DNA of 11,988 nt from Zetaproteobacteria bacterium (lineage in GTDB: Bacteria > Pseudomonadota > Zetaproteobacteria > Mariprofundales > Mariprofundaceae). Below the pieces are notes generated by a model. The model was not told the origin of the DNA, made no database searches, and saw nothing but the letters and a program-made list of their open reading frames with translations. This document shows, piece after piece, positions 1 through 8,548 of the stretch. Numbering within the stretch: the first letter of the stretch is position 1; each line of letters begins with the position of its first letter. Location of the stretch: contig JAJRTX010000090.1 of the NCBI GenBank assembly GCA_021545665.1, forward strand, positions 1 to 11,988, written 5' to 3'. Both the position numbers and the translations under genes were made by a program.

Positions 1-27
1 ACTCCTGTCAGCATTATAGCTGTTTGA

Positions 28-195
28 AATATTTACATAGTTGGATTTACAGTCTCATTTTCCAAACGTAACAGAAAAGTTCGTTATCGCGGCCATGCCA
101 ATGTTCAGTTTCAGGTTGGTATCAATGCTTTAACATTCGACTTCAAACGCCTCATGGCAATGAATATTGAGAGATTAAATCTTGTGCCTGTGTAG
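28..195 (+). pseudogene. C-terminal remnant of a DDE transposase (IS1182/IS5-like)
   Basis: The reading frame ending in TAG at 193-195 carries the phrase KVRYRGHANVQFQVG followed by an FKRLM segment. This resembles the last stretch of IS1182/IS5-type DDE transposases, where a charged (K/R)xRYRG motif precedes a helix ending in (N/D)xKRL. The same frame is broken by TGA at 25-27, and the residues just after that stop do not look like the family. Only about the last 40 residues are therefore recognisable. No catalytic residues are present and no complete terminal inverted repeat is visible after the stop. It is best read as a decayed insertion sequence, possibly extending to the left of the window. 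The family assignment comes from motif memory only, so the exact IS family is uncertain. Confidence 0.5.
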
Positions 196-424
196 GGATA
201 GGTCTGCCCGGATTTTAGGAACAAGGCAGATAAAATACAAAAAACTCATATATCCTAACCAAAATTAAGTTCCCTCAGACAATATCTCAACTTAACGTAT
301 CAAAAATGATTTTCCGACAGACCCTTGCTATATCATAGTGACGGAAGGCATCTATAAAGCCGATGGGATATTTCATTGAATCTCTGCTGCTACAGATTCA
401 AAAAACAGTGATAGAAGTAGAGAT

Positions 425-2554
425 TTAAGAGACTGCTTTTTTCTGCATTTCAACTATTGTTGTTCTCAGTTTTTCCAATTTGATGGGCTTGTTCATCAGT
501 TGAGCACTCAGATTTTCCGTTCCTTGCAATTTTTCATCTTCGCCAAACGCTGTAATCATCAAAATCGGGATATTTATATCATGTTGTCTAACTGCTTTAA
601 TAAGTTCTAAACCATCCATGATGGGCATATGGTAATCAGTAATGATCATATCAAAATGTTGATTGTTTTGCAGGAACAGATCCAAAGCCTGCTTGCCATT
701 TTTAGCAGAGCTCGAAGTATGGCGGATATGGGTTAACATGGCTTTATGGATTTCCAGCACAGTTGGCACATCATCAACCAGCAGGATATGATATGATGCT
801 TTGTCGATTGCTGATAATTGATTAACTTTATTTGTATCAGGTGTGGAAATTACTTTGTTTGATTTCGCAGTTTTTTCTTCTGTATAAGAAGGCAGGTGGA
901 TAGTGAAACAAGCGCCTTGATGAGGGCTGGACTCAACATGAATGTTACCATGATGAAGTTTTACAATGCGTTTAATCATTGTAAGGCCCAATCCTGAGCC
1001 ACCTTTTTCTTCACATGATGTCCAGAAGGGGTCAAAAATTTTATCTAGATTTTCTTTAGCGATTCCAACTCCGTCATCTTCAACTTCAATACAAAATGCA
1101 GGTTGTCCATTTACTGCCAGGGAATGCTCACAGACATTGCGGATGTTGACCTGAATATGACCAGGCCCATCAAGTGCCTGGATAGAGTTATTAATCAGAT
1201 TGAGCAGAATCTGTTCGATTTCGATCATGCTGATTGCAACATCGTGCAGCGGCACATGAATATTACTATGCAGTTGAACGTGGGCAGGTAATTGCAGGCG
1301 AGCCAGACCGATAATGTTTTCAAGTGGTTGTTCCATCTGGTCACCTTTAGTATAAGGTTCAGATATTGTAGACATATTATTTTTACTTAGCTTCAGAAGA
1401 TGCGTAATCAGATTAGAGCCACGCTCGCCAGCATGAATAATTTCTGAAAGTTGTTCTTTACTGGTATGATCAGAGATACTCATGTGCATCACTTCAGCAT
1501 AACCGATTATATTGGTTAATACATTGCGAAAATCATGAACGATGCCGGCCACCAGAGTGGACATGAAACCATGACGTTGCATGGCATCAAGCTGTTCTTG
1601 CAATCGTTCCCGTTCAGTAATATCAAGTATATAGCAGATGCCGATCCATTGCTCACGCCAGCGCAGGCGGCTTGTATTGCACAGAAGTTTGAGAAGATTG
1701 CCGCATTTATCCCTGCCGCGTATATATATAGATTGGGCTGTATTTTCATTAGCCTGGTCAGAGTTTAAGGTAGACCGACAGAAATTGATTATTTCTGCGC
1801 CATCTTCAACCACAGTTAATAAATCAGGTTTCTGGCCGACAAGTGTTGTATAACTATCTGGAAAAATTTCACTAATTGCAGCATTGGCATATAGAATACG
1901 TGGGTGATTATGCTCATCTAATTCATAGGTAAACACTGGAAGTGGCCCTTTATCAAGTACTGTTTCTGAAGTTTTTTCAGCTTCAGCCTGTCCGCGTATA
2001 GCCTTCTCAGCTTTTTCTCTGATCAGGTAGACATAAAAGGGAATACTTAGCAGGCCAAAAAATTGCCAGATAAGCAATGTATTATCCGGTTCAATCTGCA
2101 TGTGCATTGATATATAGCTTATGCTTCCCAGGCCAATGAGGCTTAGCATTTGAGTATAAACCATTAGTGCATTGCCAAAACGAAAACTATTGCCGATGAC
2201 AGGTAAGAACAGGATATAAAACATGCCGCTATTGAGGCCTCCATCGGTCAGCATACCCGTGCAGATAATTATAGTGTCCATGATTGGAGCGAACAACATA
2301 CGGAAGGCGGAAAGTGGAAATTTGCGGATAGCTATAATAGAACAGGCATTATAGATCAGATAGCTGCCAAATAAGAGTATGATCTGGATTCTAAATTCAC
2401 TGTAAAAAATAGCATGTTGAGATACATATATCATGCTGGCGGCTGAAAATAATATCCGTGCCCAGGCCGCCTGTATCTGAGATCGAGTGATATGTTCCAT
2501 ATCATGTTGAGCGGGTTTTACCAGCCAGTTCTCAATAATATACTGTTTTATCAT
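425..2554 (-). CDS. Membrane hybrid sensor histidine kinase with RpfC-like input, PAS, kinase core and receiver
   Basis: This is a 709-residue two-component hybrid kinase. Residues about 30-180 form several hydrophobic helices. They include NSFRFGN near 122-128 and GLLSIPFYVYLIRE near 167-180, which resemble the membrane input module of the DSF sensor RpfC. A PAS-like domain follows (about 203-315). The phosphoacceptor His340 lies in GIVHDFRN, the HDFxN variant of HisKA rather than the HEFRTPL variant. The ATPase domain shows an N-box (LNLINN, 451-456), DDGVGI (D494) and GGSGLGL (518-524). A C-terminal receiver (about 588-705) has acidic D594/D595, phosphoacceptor D640, T668 and K689, all intact. 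By family knowledge it senses a membrane signal, autophosphorylates and relays to its own receiver. No separate response regulator or DNA-binding output is encoded nearby. The ATG at 2554 has a GGGAG stretch upstream. The signal is unknown, and DSF sensing is only an inference from the input domain. Confidence 0.88.
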   Translation of the reverse strand: MIKQYIIENWLVKPAQHDMEHITRSQIQAAWARILFSAASMIYVSQHAIFYSEFRIQIILLFGSYLIYNACSIIAIRKFPLSAFRMLFAPIMDTIIICTGMLTDGGLNSGMFYILFLPVIGNSFRFGNALMVYTQMLSLIGLGSISYISMHMQIEPDNTLLIWQFFGLLSIPFYVYLIREKAEKAIRGQAEAEKTSETVLDKGPLPVFTYELDEHNHPRILYANAAISEIFPDSYTTLVGQKPDLLTVVEDGAEIINFCRSTLNSDQANENTAQSIYIRGRDKCGNLLKLLCNTSRLRWREQWIGICYILDITERERLQEQLDAMQRHGFMSTLVAGIVHDFRNVLTNIIGYAEVMHMSISDHTSKEQLSEIIHAGERGSNLITHLLKLSKNNMSTISEPYTKGDQMEQPLENIIGLARLQLPAHVQLHSNIHVPLHDVAISMIEIEQILLNLINNSIQALDGPGHIQVNIRNVCEHSLAVNGQPAFCIEVEDDGVGIAKENLDKIFDPFWTSCEEKGGSGLGLTMIKRIVKLHHGNIHVESSPHQGACFTIHLPSYTEEKTAKSNKVISTPDTNKVNQLSAIDKASYHILLVDDVPTVLEIHKAMLTHIRHTSSSAKNGKQALDLFLQNNQHFDMIITDYHMPIMDGLELIKAVRQHDINIPILMITAFGEDEKLQGTENLSAQLMNKPIKLEKLRTTIVEMQKKAVS

Positions 2555-2699
2555 TTATTTCCCACTCCCGACCTGGGATGCAGGATATAAAGCAAGACCC
2601 GGCACCTGTAGACGATCCACACTAATAATATTCTTTAATGCTGCAAGATGACTGTATTTTGTGAGTTGACCATACTTTATTTGCCATACACTTCCATGG

Positions 2700-2728
2700 T
2701 TGATGTGGTATGTTTCGGGCAGTATAAA
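2700..2728 (+). promoter_or_regulatory. Sigma70-type promoter for the SuhB-family gene
   Basis: TTGATG at 2700-2705 and TATAAA at 2723-2728 are separated by 17 bp, the ideal spacing. A start about 7 bp downstream would give a 5' leader of roughly 28 bases before the GTG at 2764. A second perfect TATAAT at 2730-2735 lacks a good -35 partner. This is a prediction from sequence alone. Confidence 0.5.
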
Positions 2729-2751
2729 TTATAATTTATTAAGTGTCCGTC

Positions 2752-2757
2752 AAGGAG
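2752..2757 (+). promoter_or_regulatory. Ribosome binding site that fixes the SuhB-family start
   Basis: AAGGAG lies six bases before GTG at 2764. This supports GTG 2764 over the in-frame GTG at 2743, which would put the Shine-Dalgarno inside the coding region. Confidence 0.75.
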
Positions 2758-2763
2758 TATTTC

Positions 2764-3537
2764 GTGTTATATGTTGCTGTAAGGGCTGCCAGACGGGCCG
2801 GGGATATAATCGCTCGTGCCTTCGACGAGCGTGATGACCTGAAAGTGCGCCAGAAAACTGACCGGGATTATGTCACCGAAGTTGATCAGTGCGCTGAAGT
2901 AGCAATTCTGCGTGAGATTACCCGTCACTATCCTGATCACGGTATTGTTGCCGAAGAATCAGATCAACATATCAACCCGGATGCTGATATCCAATGGTAT
3001 GTAGATCCTTTGGATGGCACGACAAATTTTATTCATGGTTATCCTCATTTTGCTGTATCCATAGCTGCATGGAAAGGTGGTAAACCTTTGCTCGCAGTTG
3101 TTCACGATCCAATTCGAAATGAGACGTTTGAGGCGCGCAATGGCGGAGGTGCTTTTTTAAATCGACGTCGTTTACGTGTGAGTCGTGAAGAAAGACTGAC
3201 TCATACGTTATTTGCTTCTGGCCTGCCTCCTTATCGTCGAGAGTCTCTGGATGTATTTCAAAAACGCATGTCTGCCTGTATGTCTACTGTGGATGGCTAT
3301 CGGCGGGGAGGGTCTGCCGCACTGGACCTGGCGTATGTTGCTGCGGGCAGGCTTGATGCCTACTGGGAAGCCGGGCTTCAATCATGGGATATTGCAGCCG
3401 GATGTCTGCTGGTTCAGGAAGCAGGTGGCTTTGTGACAGATCTGGAAGGTGCTACGCTGGATCTGAATAAGGGGGATATTCTGGCCACTAATCCACATTT
3501 GCATGGTGACTTTTCCAAGCTTTTAAAGGTAACATAA
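2764..3537 (+). CDS. suhB: Inositol-1-monophosphatase family protein (SuhB-like)
   Basis: This is a 257-residue member of the Mg2+-dependent inositol monophosphatase fold. Such enzymes hydrolyse the phosphate ester of myo-inositol-1-phosphate or related sugar phosphates; E. coli SuhB also takes part in rRNA transcription antitermination. The metal-binding motifs are intact: VAEES (E64/E65), DPLDGTTNF (D81, D84) and WDIAAG (D209). Its length is typical (E. coli SuhB is about 267). The GTG start at 2764 gives MLYVAVRAARRAG, which aligns with the usual SuhB N-terminus and has AAGGAG six bases upstream. The gene stands alone and converges on lptG. Substrate cannot be told from sequence: CysQ and histidinol-phosphatase paralogues share these motifs, but the overall sequence reads most like SuhB. 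Confidence 0.9.
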   Translation: MLYVAVRAARRAGDIIARAFDERDDLKVRQKTDRDYVTEVDQCAEVAILREITRHYPDHGIVAEESDQHINPDADIQWYVDPLDGTTNFIHGYPHFAVSIAAWKGGKPLLAVVHDPIRNETFEARNGGGAFLNRRRLRVSREERLTHTLFASGLPPYRRESLDVFQKRMSACMSTVDGYRRGGSAALDLAYVAAGRLDAYWEAGLQSWDIAAGCLLVQEAGGFVTDLEGATLDLNKGDILATNPHLHGDFSKLLKVT

Positions 3538-3622
3538 GAGGGATGGTGATTGTATGGGAGTGACACAGGAATATCATGTTTAACGTTGTTAATTACCAAT
3601 AGCAGGGAGTTATAGGATATTC

Positions 3623-4681
3623 TCAATGCCCTTCACGTTTCAAGAGTAAAAAGATAGCCATTCCTCCAAAAACAAGACTGGGGAGCCATGCAGCATAGGC
3701 AGCTGGCAGACGATCACCACTGGCTAAAAGATAACCCGCATTGCTTAGGACATAAAAAACCAGTCCCATCGAAATAGCCATAATCATATCCCATGATGCC
3801 TTGCCGCTACGATTGCCGGTATGCAGGCATAATGCGGCAGCCAGAATCACCATTAGCAGGCAAGCCAGAGGAGCGGAAAATTTACGGTGTAAGGCATAGG
3901 TATAGGAACCGCTGCTTAAACCAGCATGTTCCAGATATTTAATATAACGAAATAATTGAACAAAATGCATATGTCGGGGCTTGGGAAGCTCGGCAGTTTC
4001 AGGCCCGGTCTGGGAAGTTATATCCATTTCATCCATATGTTTGAGCAACATACCTTTTTCTATAGATGGTGTGCTGATATGGGCATCGATAAGGTGCCAT
4101 TTATCATCGGTAAATTGTGCAAGAGGAGAATCAATACGGCGAACCCAGCCTCCTTTGGCATTGGTCTCCAGCATCATCATGGAGAACTGATTGTTGCCCA
4201 ATGGGGTCAGGCGAAAGAACTGGTGCTCATCTTTTAGCCATTGGATACTATGCTTGGCAGGTTTCTTATGCTGGATATGTACACGTTCGATGCTATCCAG
4301 GCGCTGGTTGGTTATCGGAGCAACCCATTCACCGATCAGGAAACTGAATAATGAGGCCAGAAGGGCCACAGCCAGCAGGGGTGTAAGCAACTTGTTGATG
4401 CCAAGGCCAGCAGCACGGATGGCGACCATTTCGTGGTGGCGTGAGAGTTCGAGTAAAAAGATGCTGGCAGCAATAAGTATAATAATAGGCATGAATTCGG
4501 AAATCATGAATGGTGCTTTAAGCAGTAAATATTCGATTAGCAAAGCACCATCAATGCCACGACCGAGATAACGGGCCTTGTCAAATGCCTCAATGATGAC
4601 GTAAATGGCCAGCAAGCCTGTCATGGTGACAAGAGCACGATTCATGCAACCGGTAAAAATCCATCGAAAAATAACAGGCAT
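3623..4681 (-). CDS. lptG: LPS export ABC transporter permease LptG
   Basis: This is a 352-residue YjgP/YjgQ-family inner-membrane permease. With LptF and the LptB ATPase it extracts lipopolysaccharide from the inner membrane and passes it along LptC-LptA to the outer membrane. Membrane helices are seen at about 13-31, 57-77 and 97-117, then a periplasmic beta-rich domain (about 125-250), then helices at about 268-287, 299-319 and 328-347. The cytoplasmic coupling segment ELSRHHEMVAIRAAG (78-92), the GEWVAP motif (117-122) and FRYIKYLEHAG (244-254) favour LptG over LptF. The ATG at 4681 is required because an in-frame TAG lies at 4691-4693. No strong Shine-Dalgarno is visible. The usual neighbour lptF is absent: the gene is flanked by a convergent SuhB-family gene and divergent hflK. 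Confidence 0.93.
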   Translation of the reverse strand: MPVIFRWIFTGCMNRALVTMTGLLAIYVIIEAFDKARYLGRGIDGALLIEYLLLKAPFMISEFMPIIILIAASIFLLELSRHHEMVAIRAAGLGINKLLTPLLAVALLASLFSFLIGEWVAPITNQRLDSIERVHIQHKKPAKHSIQWLKDEHQFFRLTPLGNNQFSMMMLETNAKGGWVRRIDSPLAQFTDDKWHLIDAHISTPSIEKGMLLKHMDEMDITSQTGPETAELPKPRHMHFVQLFRYIKYLEHAGLSSGSYTYALHRKFSAPLACLLMVILAAALCLHTGNRSGKASWDMIMAISMGLVFYVLSNAGYLLASGDRLPAAYAAWLPSLVFGGMAIFLLLKREGH

Positions 4682-5000
4682 GCTGCAAACCTAGCATTGC
4701 TGCTTGTCCGATGAAATGAAAAGAGAAAGTCAAATATCTGATAACGTATGAGTTCAAGGTGCAATAATTATGTTTGTATGACGCTTTGATGTATCCTGCC
4801 ATCATTTTGTCACTACTGATCTATTGAGTAAGAAGTAAGTGAGTTAAAGGGTTTCAGTATACGTCACATGTCAATATTAGCGTTTCAACCAAGCTGCAGG
4901 AAACGTAAGTGATGCATTGACCTGATGAGAAAGCTACACTGCGCCGCTGTTTAATCACGCATGGACTTTTTTCACGTGTTGTGTTTGTTTCATATAAAAT
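4682..5000. other. Divergent intergenic region between lptG and hflK
   Basis: These bases separate the divergent lptG and hflK starts and hold no supported gene. They should contain both promoters, but neither is convincing. TTGACC at 4917-4922 has only a poor -10 partner (TACACT, 12-bp spacer). TATAAA at 4993-4998 sits too close to the hflK Shine-Dalgarno. A small inverted repeat, CGTTTC...GAAACG, lies around 4883-4907. Short reading frames entering from lptG on the minus strand are shadows. Confidence 0.6.
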
Positions 5001-5005
5001 GGAGG
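5001..5005 (+). promoter_or_regulatory. Ribosome binding site of hflK
   Basis: GGAGG lies eight bases before ATG 5014. It identifies that ATG, rather than the upstream in-frame GTG at 4981, as the start. Confidence 0.8.
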
Positions 5006-5013
5006 TCAGATAT

Positions 5014-6117
5014 ATGCCTTGGAGCGACCAGAATGATTCGAATAAGAATCAAAATCCATGGGGTAACCGTGGCGGTAACCAGACACCCCCCGATTTAGAT
5101 GAAGTCATCCGCCGCTTGCAAGAGCGTTTTTCCGGCATGTTTGGTGGTCGTGGTAGTGGTGGTGATGGTTCCAATGGTGGTGCGGGTTTAACCAAGGGCA
5201 TGATTACAGGCGTGCTGATAGCTGTATTTTTATTATGGGGTGTTTCCGGTTTTTATATGGTTGCTGCTGATGAGGAAGCTGTGGTATTACGTTTCGGCAA
5301 ACATTCGGAAACCAAGGGCCCCGGCCTGAACTGGCATGTACCATATCCTGTGGAAACAATTGAAAAGTTACCGGTCACCCGCGTGCAACGTCTGGAGATT
5401 GGTTTTCGCAGCTTTACCGATGGCGCTACACGCAAACGCACCAATGAATCTCTGATGTTGACCAAAGATGAGAATATCGTCGACATTTCATTTATTGTTC
5501 AATATAAAATCAAGAATGTGGAAAATTATCTGTTCAATATTGCCAATGCCACCAAGACCGTGCGTGATGCCGCCGAATCCGCCATTCGCGAAGTGATTGG
5601 CAGGACATTTATTGATGATGTGCTAACGACCAAAAAAGCAGAGGTGGAAGTAGAAACCCAGCAATTGATTCAATCCATTCTGGACGGATATTCAGCAGGA
5701 ATTTCGATCAGCACGATAAAATTACAGGATGTGCAACCGCCCGAACGCGTGATTAAAGAATTCAAGGATGTAGCCAGTGCGCGAGAGGACAAGGAGCGCG
5801 CCAAGAATGAAGCTCAGGCTTATGCCAATGATATTATTCCAAATGCCCGTGGTGAAGGAAAAAAGATGGTGCTTGATGCAGAGGCTTATTCCAGGGAAGT
5901 CGTTGAACGAGCCAAGGGTGAAGCATCCCGCTTTGAAAGCCTGTTGACCGCTTACCGTCAAGCCCCGGAAGTAACACGTAAACGACTGTATTTTGGAACC
6001 ATGCAGGATGTGCTGGCTAAAGCAGATAAGGTGATTATTGATGCCTCCATTGCTAAACAGGTGCTGCCCTATCTTCCGCTTGATAAAATATCCAGCAAGG
6101 TTGAGGTGAAAAAATGA
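5014..6117 (+). CDS. hflK: FtsH protease modulator HflK (SPFH/band 7)
   Basis: This 367-residue subunit forms, with HflC, the inner-membrane HflKC cage. The cage surrounds FtsH and modulates its degradation of membrane proteins and, in E. coli, lambda CII. The N-terminus from MPWSDQ is cytoplasmic and rich in Asn and Gly, with the family phrase PWGNRGG...PPDLDE (15-30). One transmembrane helix spans about 62-83. The SPFH domain follows, starting at AADEEAVVLRFGK, and a long charged helical region (about 248-310, VASAREDKERAKNEAQAYAN) leads to a C-terminus ending in a Lys-rich tail. Length is somewhat short of E. coli HflK (419). ATG 5014 is chosen because of GGAGG at 5001-5005 and the family N-terminus. 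The gene overlaps hflC by the four bases ATGA, implying translational coupling. Confidence 0.95.
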   Translation: MPWSDQNDSNKNQNPWGNRGGNQTPPDLDEVIRRLQERFSGMFGGRGSGGDGSNGGAGLTKGMITGVLIAVFLLWGVSGFYMVAADEEAVVLRFGKHSETKGPGLNWHVPYPVETIEKLPVTRVQRLEIGFRSFTDGATRKRTNESLMLTKDENIVDISFIVQYKIKNVENYLFNIANATKTVRDAAESAIREVIGRTFIDDVLTTKKAEVEVETQQLIQSILDGYSAGISISTIKLQDVQPPERVIKEFKDVASAREDKERAKNEAQAYANDIIPNARGEGKKMVLDAEAYSREVVERAKGEASRFESLLTAYRQAPEVTRKRLYFGTMQDVLAKADKVIIDASIAKQVLPYLPLDKISSKVEVKK

Positions 6118-6986
6118 ATATAAAACAGACCGTAATGCTTGGAGTTCTGGCGGCAGTAGCTGTTGTTTTGAGTATGAGCGCTTTTGTGGTTGATCAGCGG
6201 GAACAGTCACTGATTCTACAGTTTGGTAAGCCTAAGGGTATAGCAACAGCTGCCGGGCTACATTTTAAGTTACCCTGGCAAAGCATAGAAACATTTGATA
6301 GTCGTCTGCTGGAAAGTGATGCTCCGCCTAACGAGGTTATTACCAAGGATAAGAAGACTATTCTGGTTGACAACTATACACGCTGGCGCATCGTTGATCC
6401 GCTTAAGGTCTATCAGGTGGCTCGGACACAAACTGGAGTTGCATCACGCATGGAAGATGTGGTTCGCGGTAAAGTGCGTGAAGTTCTGGGACAACATACT
6501 CTGCATGAAATTGTTTCGGGTGGTGAAAAGGCTAATTTGCGAATTGAACTGATGCAGATGATTCGTGATCGCTCTGATACGGGCGTAAGTGAGCTGGGAC
6601 TGGAAATTGTTGATGTGCGTATCAAACGGGCTGATTTGCCGCAGGAAAACTCAGAAGCTGTATTTCAACGTATGCGAGCTGAGCGTAACAGGATTGCTAA
6701 AGAATACCGCTCCGAAGGCGAGGAAGCGGCTAAGGAAATTCGTGCCGAGGCTGAAAAGAAACGCAAATTTGTATTGGCTGATGCCTATAAACAGTCAGAG
6801 ATTCTGCGGGGCCATGCCGATGCGGAAAGCACAGTTATTTATGCCAAAGCATATGAGAAAGATGCTGAATTTTATACCTTTACCCGTTCGCTTGAGGCAT
6901 ACCGTGCATCTATTGGAGAGGGGACGCGTCTGGTGATTTCTCCGGGGTCGGAATTCTTTCACTTTTTCGAGAAGTCACATAAATAA
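6114..6986 (+). CDS. hflC: FtsH protease modulator HflC (SPFH/band 7)
   Basis: This is the 290-residue partner of HflK in the membrane complex that regulates FtsH. An N-terminal signal-anchor helix (about 6-26) is followed by FVVDQREQSLILQFGKP, the diagnostic start of the HflC SPFH domain. A coiled-coil-prone charged helix spans about 186-235 (RMRAERNRIAKEYRSEGEE region). The C-terminal part contains AYEKDAEFYTFTRSLEAYR, a block typical of HflC. Length matches the family (E. coli HflC is 334). The ATG overlaps the hflK stop, and GAGGTG just upstream serves as ribosome binding site. The DUF2065 gene begins 31 bases after its stop, the same order as E. coli hflK-hflC-yjeT. Confidence 0.95.
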   Translation: MNIKQTVMLGVLAAVAVVLSMSAFVVDQREQSLILQFGKPKGIATAAGLHFKLPWQSIETFDSRLLESDAPPNEVITKDKKTILVDNYTRWRIVDPLKVYQVARTQTGVASRMEDVVRGKVREVLGQHTLHEIVSGGEKANLRIELMQMIRDRSDTGVSELGLEIVDVRIKRADLPQENSEAVFQRMRAERNRIAKEYRSEGEEAAKEIRAEAEKKRKFVLADAYKQSEILRGHADAESTVIYAKAYEKDAEFYTFTRSLEAYRASIGEGTRLVISPGSEFFHFFEKSHK

Positions 6987-7017
6987 ACTCATATTGCTGC
7001 AGTGAGTAACATTTCTG

Positions 7018-7203
7018 ATGGATGATTTGCTGGCAGCTATGGGGTTGGTGCTGGTGATTGAAGGCGCATTATATGCGCTGTTTCCACAGGCTATGATTAA
7101 CACTATGCGGCGCTTGCCTGAAATACCTCCTGCTTCACTGCGTATGACCGGGCTGGCAGCGGTGGCTTTAGGGTGGTTGCTGGTCAAATGGATTAGAAGC
7201 TGA
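7018..7203 (+). CDS. DUF2065 (YjeT-family) small membrane protein
   Basis: This is a 61-residue protein with two predicted transmembrane helices (about 4-22 and 42-58) joined by a short basic loop, MRRLPEIPPASLRMTG. The pattern GLVLVIEGALYALFP plus a second helix ending in a basic tail is that of DUF2065/YjeT. E. coli YjeT is of nearly the same length and also follows hflC. The biochemical role is not established. Conserved position suggests a link to the HflKC complex, but this is inference. Translation likely comes from the hflKC transcript. The spacing of 31 bases leaves only a weak Shine-Dalgarno. Confidence 0.85.
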   Translation: MDDLLAAMGLVLVIEGALYALFPQAMINTMRRLPEIPPASLRMTGLAAVALGWLLVKWIRS

Positions 7204-7438
7204 TATCAAATGATTTGTCATATTTCTCTGCACTTTCAGGTTGTTTTCTGACTGCTGAAACGCCTGTTATTATTGCTATATCATTTACTTTGAACCTCAA
7301 AACTTTGACATCATTAATGAAATCGTAGTGATTGAATGCGTAAATCGGGATTTGCCGACAGTTATTAATTAATGAAATGCGTTTTATTTTTATCTAGTGT
7401 GCTGGCCTGAATTTGACGTAGACAGTAAAGGTGATGAA
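7204..7438. other. Non-coding spacer left of the palindromic element
   Basis: No gene is supported here. Visible items are an 11-bp direct repeat ATTAATGAAAT at 7313-7323 and 7368-7378, a consensus-like TTGACA at 7305-7310 with only weak -10 candidates, and TTGACG (7413-7418) placed 18 bp before AATAGT (7437-7442). The last pair would start transcription just inside the palindrome. None is strong enough to call as a promoter. Confidence 0.5.
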
Positions 7439-7870
<432 letters not shown>

Positions 7871-7873
7871 TTA

Positions 7874-7909
7874 ATGGCTAAATACGAGCTGTTAACTCAA
7901 GGCGAGTGA
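7874..7909 (+). CDS. Possible 11-residue leader peptide upstream of gmk
   Basis: ATG at 7874 opens the frame MAKYELLTQGE and closes with TGA at 7907-7909. Its stop overlaps the GTG start of gmk as GTGA (7906-7909). AGGA (7863-7866) lies seven bases before the ATG, a better-placed ribosome site than the one directly before gmk. The peptide matches nothing I recognise. The arrangement suggests translational coupling into gmk, though so short a frame could occur by chance. Confidence 0.35.
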   Translation: MAKYELLTQGE

Positions 7910-8466
7910 GCGGCCGTTTATTCACTGTTTCAGGGCCCTCAGGAGCTGGGAAATCCAGCCTCTGTGCAGCATTACTGAAGTCCTGTCCTGCTGTAACACT
8001 TTCGGTTTCCAGTACAACAAGAACGCCTCGTCCGGGTGAGATGGATGGGAGGGAGTATCATTTTCTTTCCCTCTCTGACTTTGTTGCCCAGCGTCAGGCC
8101 GGCTATTTCCTTGAATGGGCTATTGTGCATGGTCATTTGTATGGCACGCGACAGTCTGATGTTGAAGTCCTGCTGAATAACGGCAACGATGTGCTGCTGG
8201 AAATAGACTGGCAGGGGGCCCGGCAAGTGGCAAATAAAATGCCAGATGTCATCCGTATATTTATTCTTCCTCCTTCGCTGGACGAACTGCGCCGACGATT
8301 GATCATGCGTGGCCAGGATGATGCGCATACGGTGACGAATCGTGTGGCTGCTGCCGAGATAGAAATAAGCCATGCTGATGAGGCCCATTACCAAATTGAG
8401 AATATTAATTTTGATCAGGCATTGTCTGAATTGGAAAAAATCATCACCAAAGAGCATTCTATATAA
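7906..8466 (+). CDS. gmk: Guanylate kinase
   Basis: This 186-residue cytoplasmic enzyme phosphorylates GMP (and dGMP) with ATP to give GDP, an essential step in guanine nucleotide supply. The P-loop GPSGAGKSS occupies residues 10-18. The GMP-binding region is TTRTPRPGEMDGREYHF (37-53), with the further family motifs FLEWAIVHGHLYGT (68-81) and LLEIDWQGAR (97-106). The lid and C-terminal region RLIMRGQDD...ISHADEAHYQIEN is also canonical. At 186 residues it is slightly shorter than E. coli Gmk (207), mainly at the C-terminus, with all key motifs kept. GTG 7906 gives the family N-terminus directly before the P-loop, and AAGG at 7899-7902 is close upstream. It is followed by rpoZ and rel, the usual proteobacterial order. 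Confidence 0.96.
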   Translation: MSGRLFTVSGPSGAGKSSLCAALLKSCPAVTLSVSSTTRTPRPGEMDGREYHFLSLSDFVAQRQAGYFLEWAIVHGHLYGTRQSDVEVLLNNGNDVLLEIDWQGARQVANKMPDVIRIFILPPSLDELRRRLIMRGQDDAHTVTNRVAAAEIEISHADEAHYQIENINFDQALSELEKIITKEHSI

Positions 8467-8533
8467 AATAGAACCCTTGTTCTTGTTGCTTTTTCTCTGG
8501 CGATTCCTAGCCTTGCAAGCATAGATTTTTTTT

Positions 8534-8540
8534 GTGGAGG
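8534..8540 (+). promoter_or_regulatory. Ribosome binding site of rpoZ
   Basis: GTGGAGG ends eight bases before ATG 8549. The in-frame GTG at 8534 is part of this site, so it is not the start. Confidence 0.75.
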
Positions 8541-8548
8541 TAAGCCGC

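Noticed and set aside
201..323. Imperfect inverted repeat between GGTCTGCCCGGATTTTA and GATTTTCCGACAGACC as possible IS termini
   Set aside because: The arms share too few positions and sit on one side of the transposase remnant, so they do not delimit an element.
378..405. Hairpin GAATCT...AGATTC followed by a run of A, beside the kinase stop
   Set aside because: The A-run lies after the stem on the plus strand. On the minus strand, where the kinase is read, the T-run would precede the hairpin, so it cannot be its terminator.
3569..3622. GAATATC...GATATTC inverted repeat between the convergent suhB and lptG genes as a bidirectional terminator
   Set aside because: The arms are 7 AT-rich bases around a 40-base loop, with no T-run in either direction.
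4590..4805. Minus-strand frame overlapping the lptG start
   Set aside because: It overlaps the clearly coding lptG N-terminus in another frame and has no recognisable features; treated as a shadow.
5722..6210. 162-codon minus-strand frame opposite hflK/hflC
   Set aside because: It lies antisense to two well-supported genes and its translation shows no known motif; it is a by-product of their codon use.
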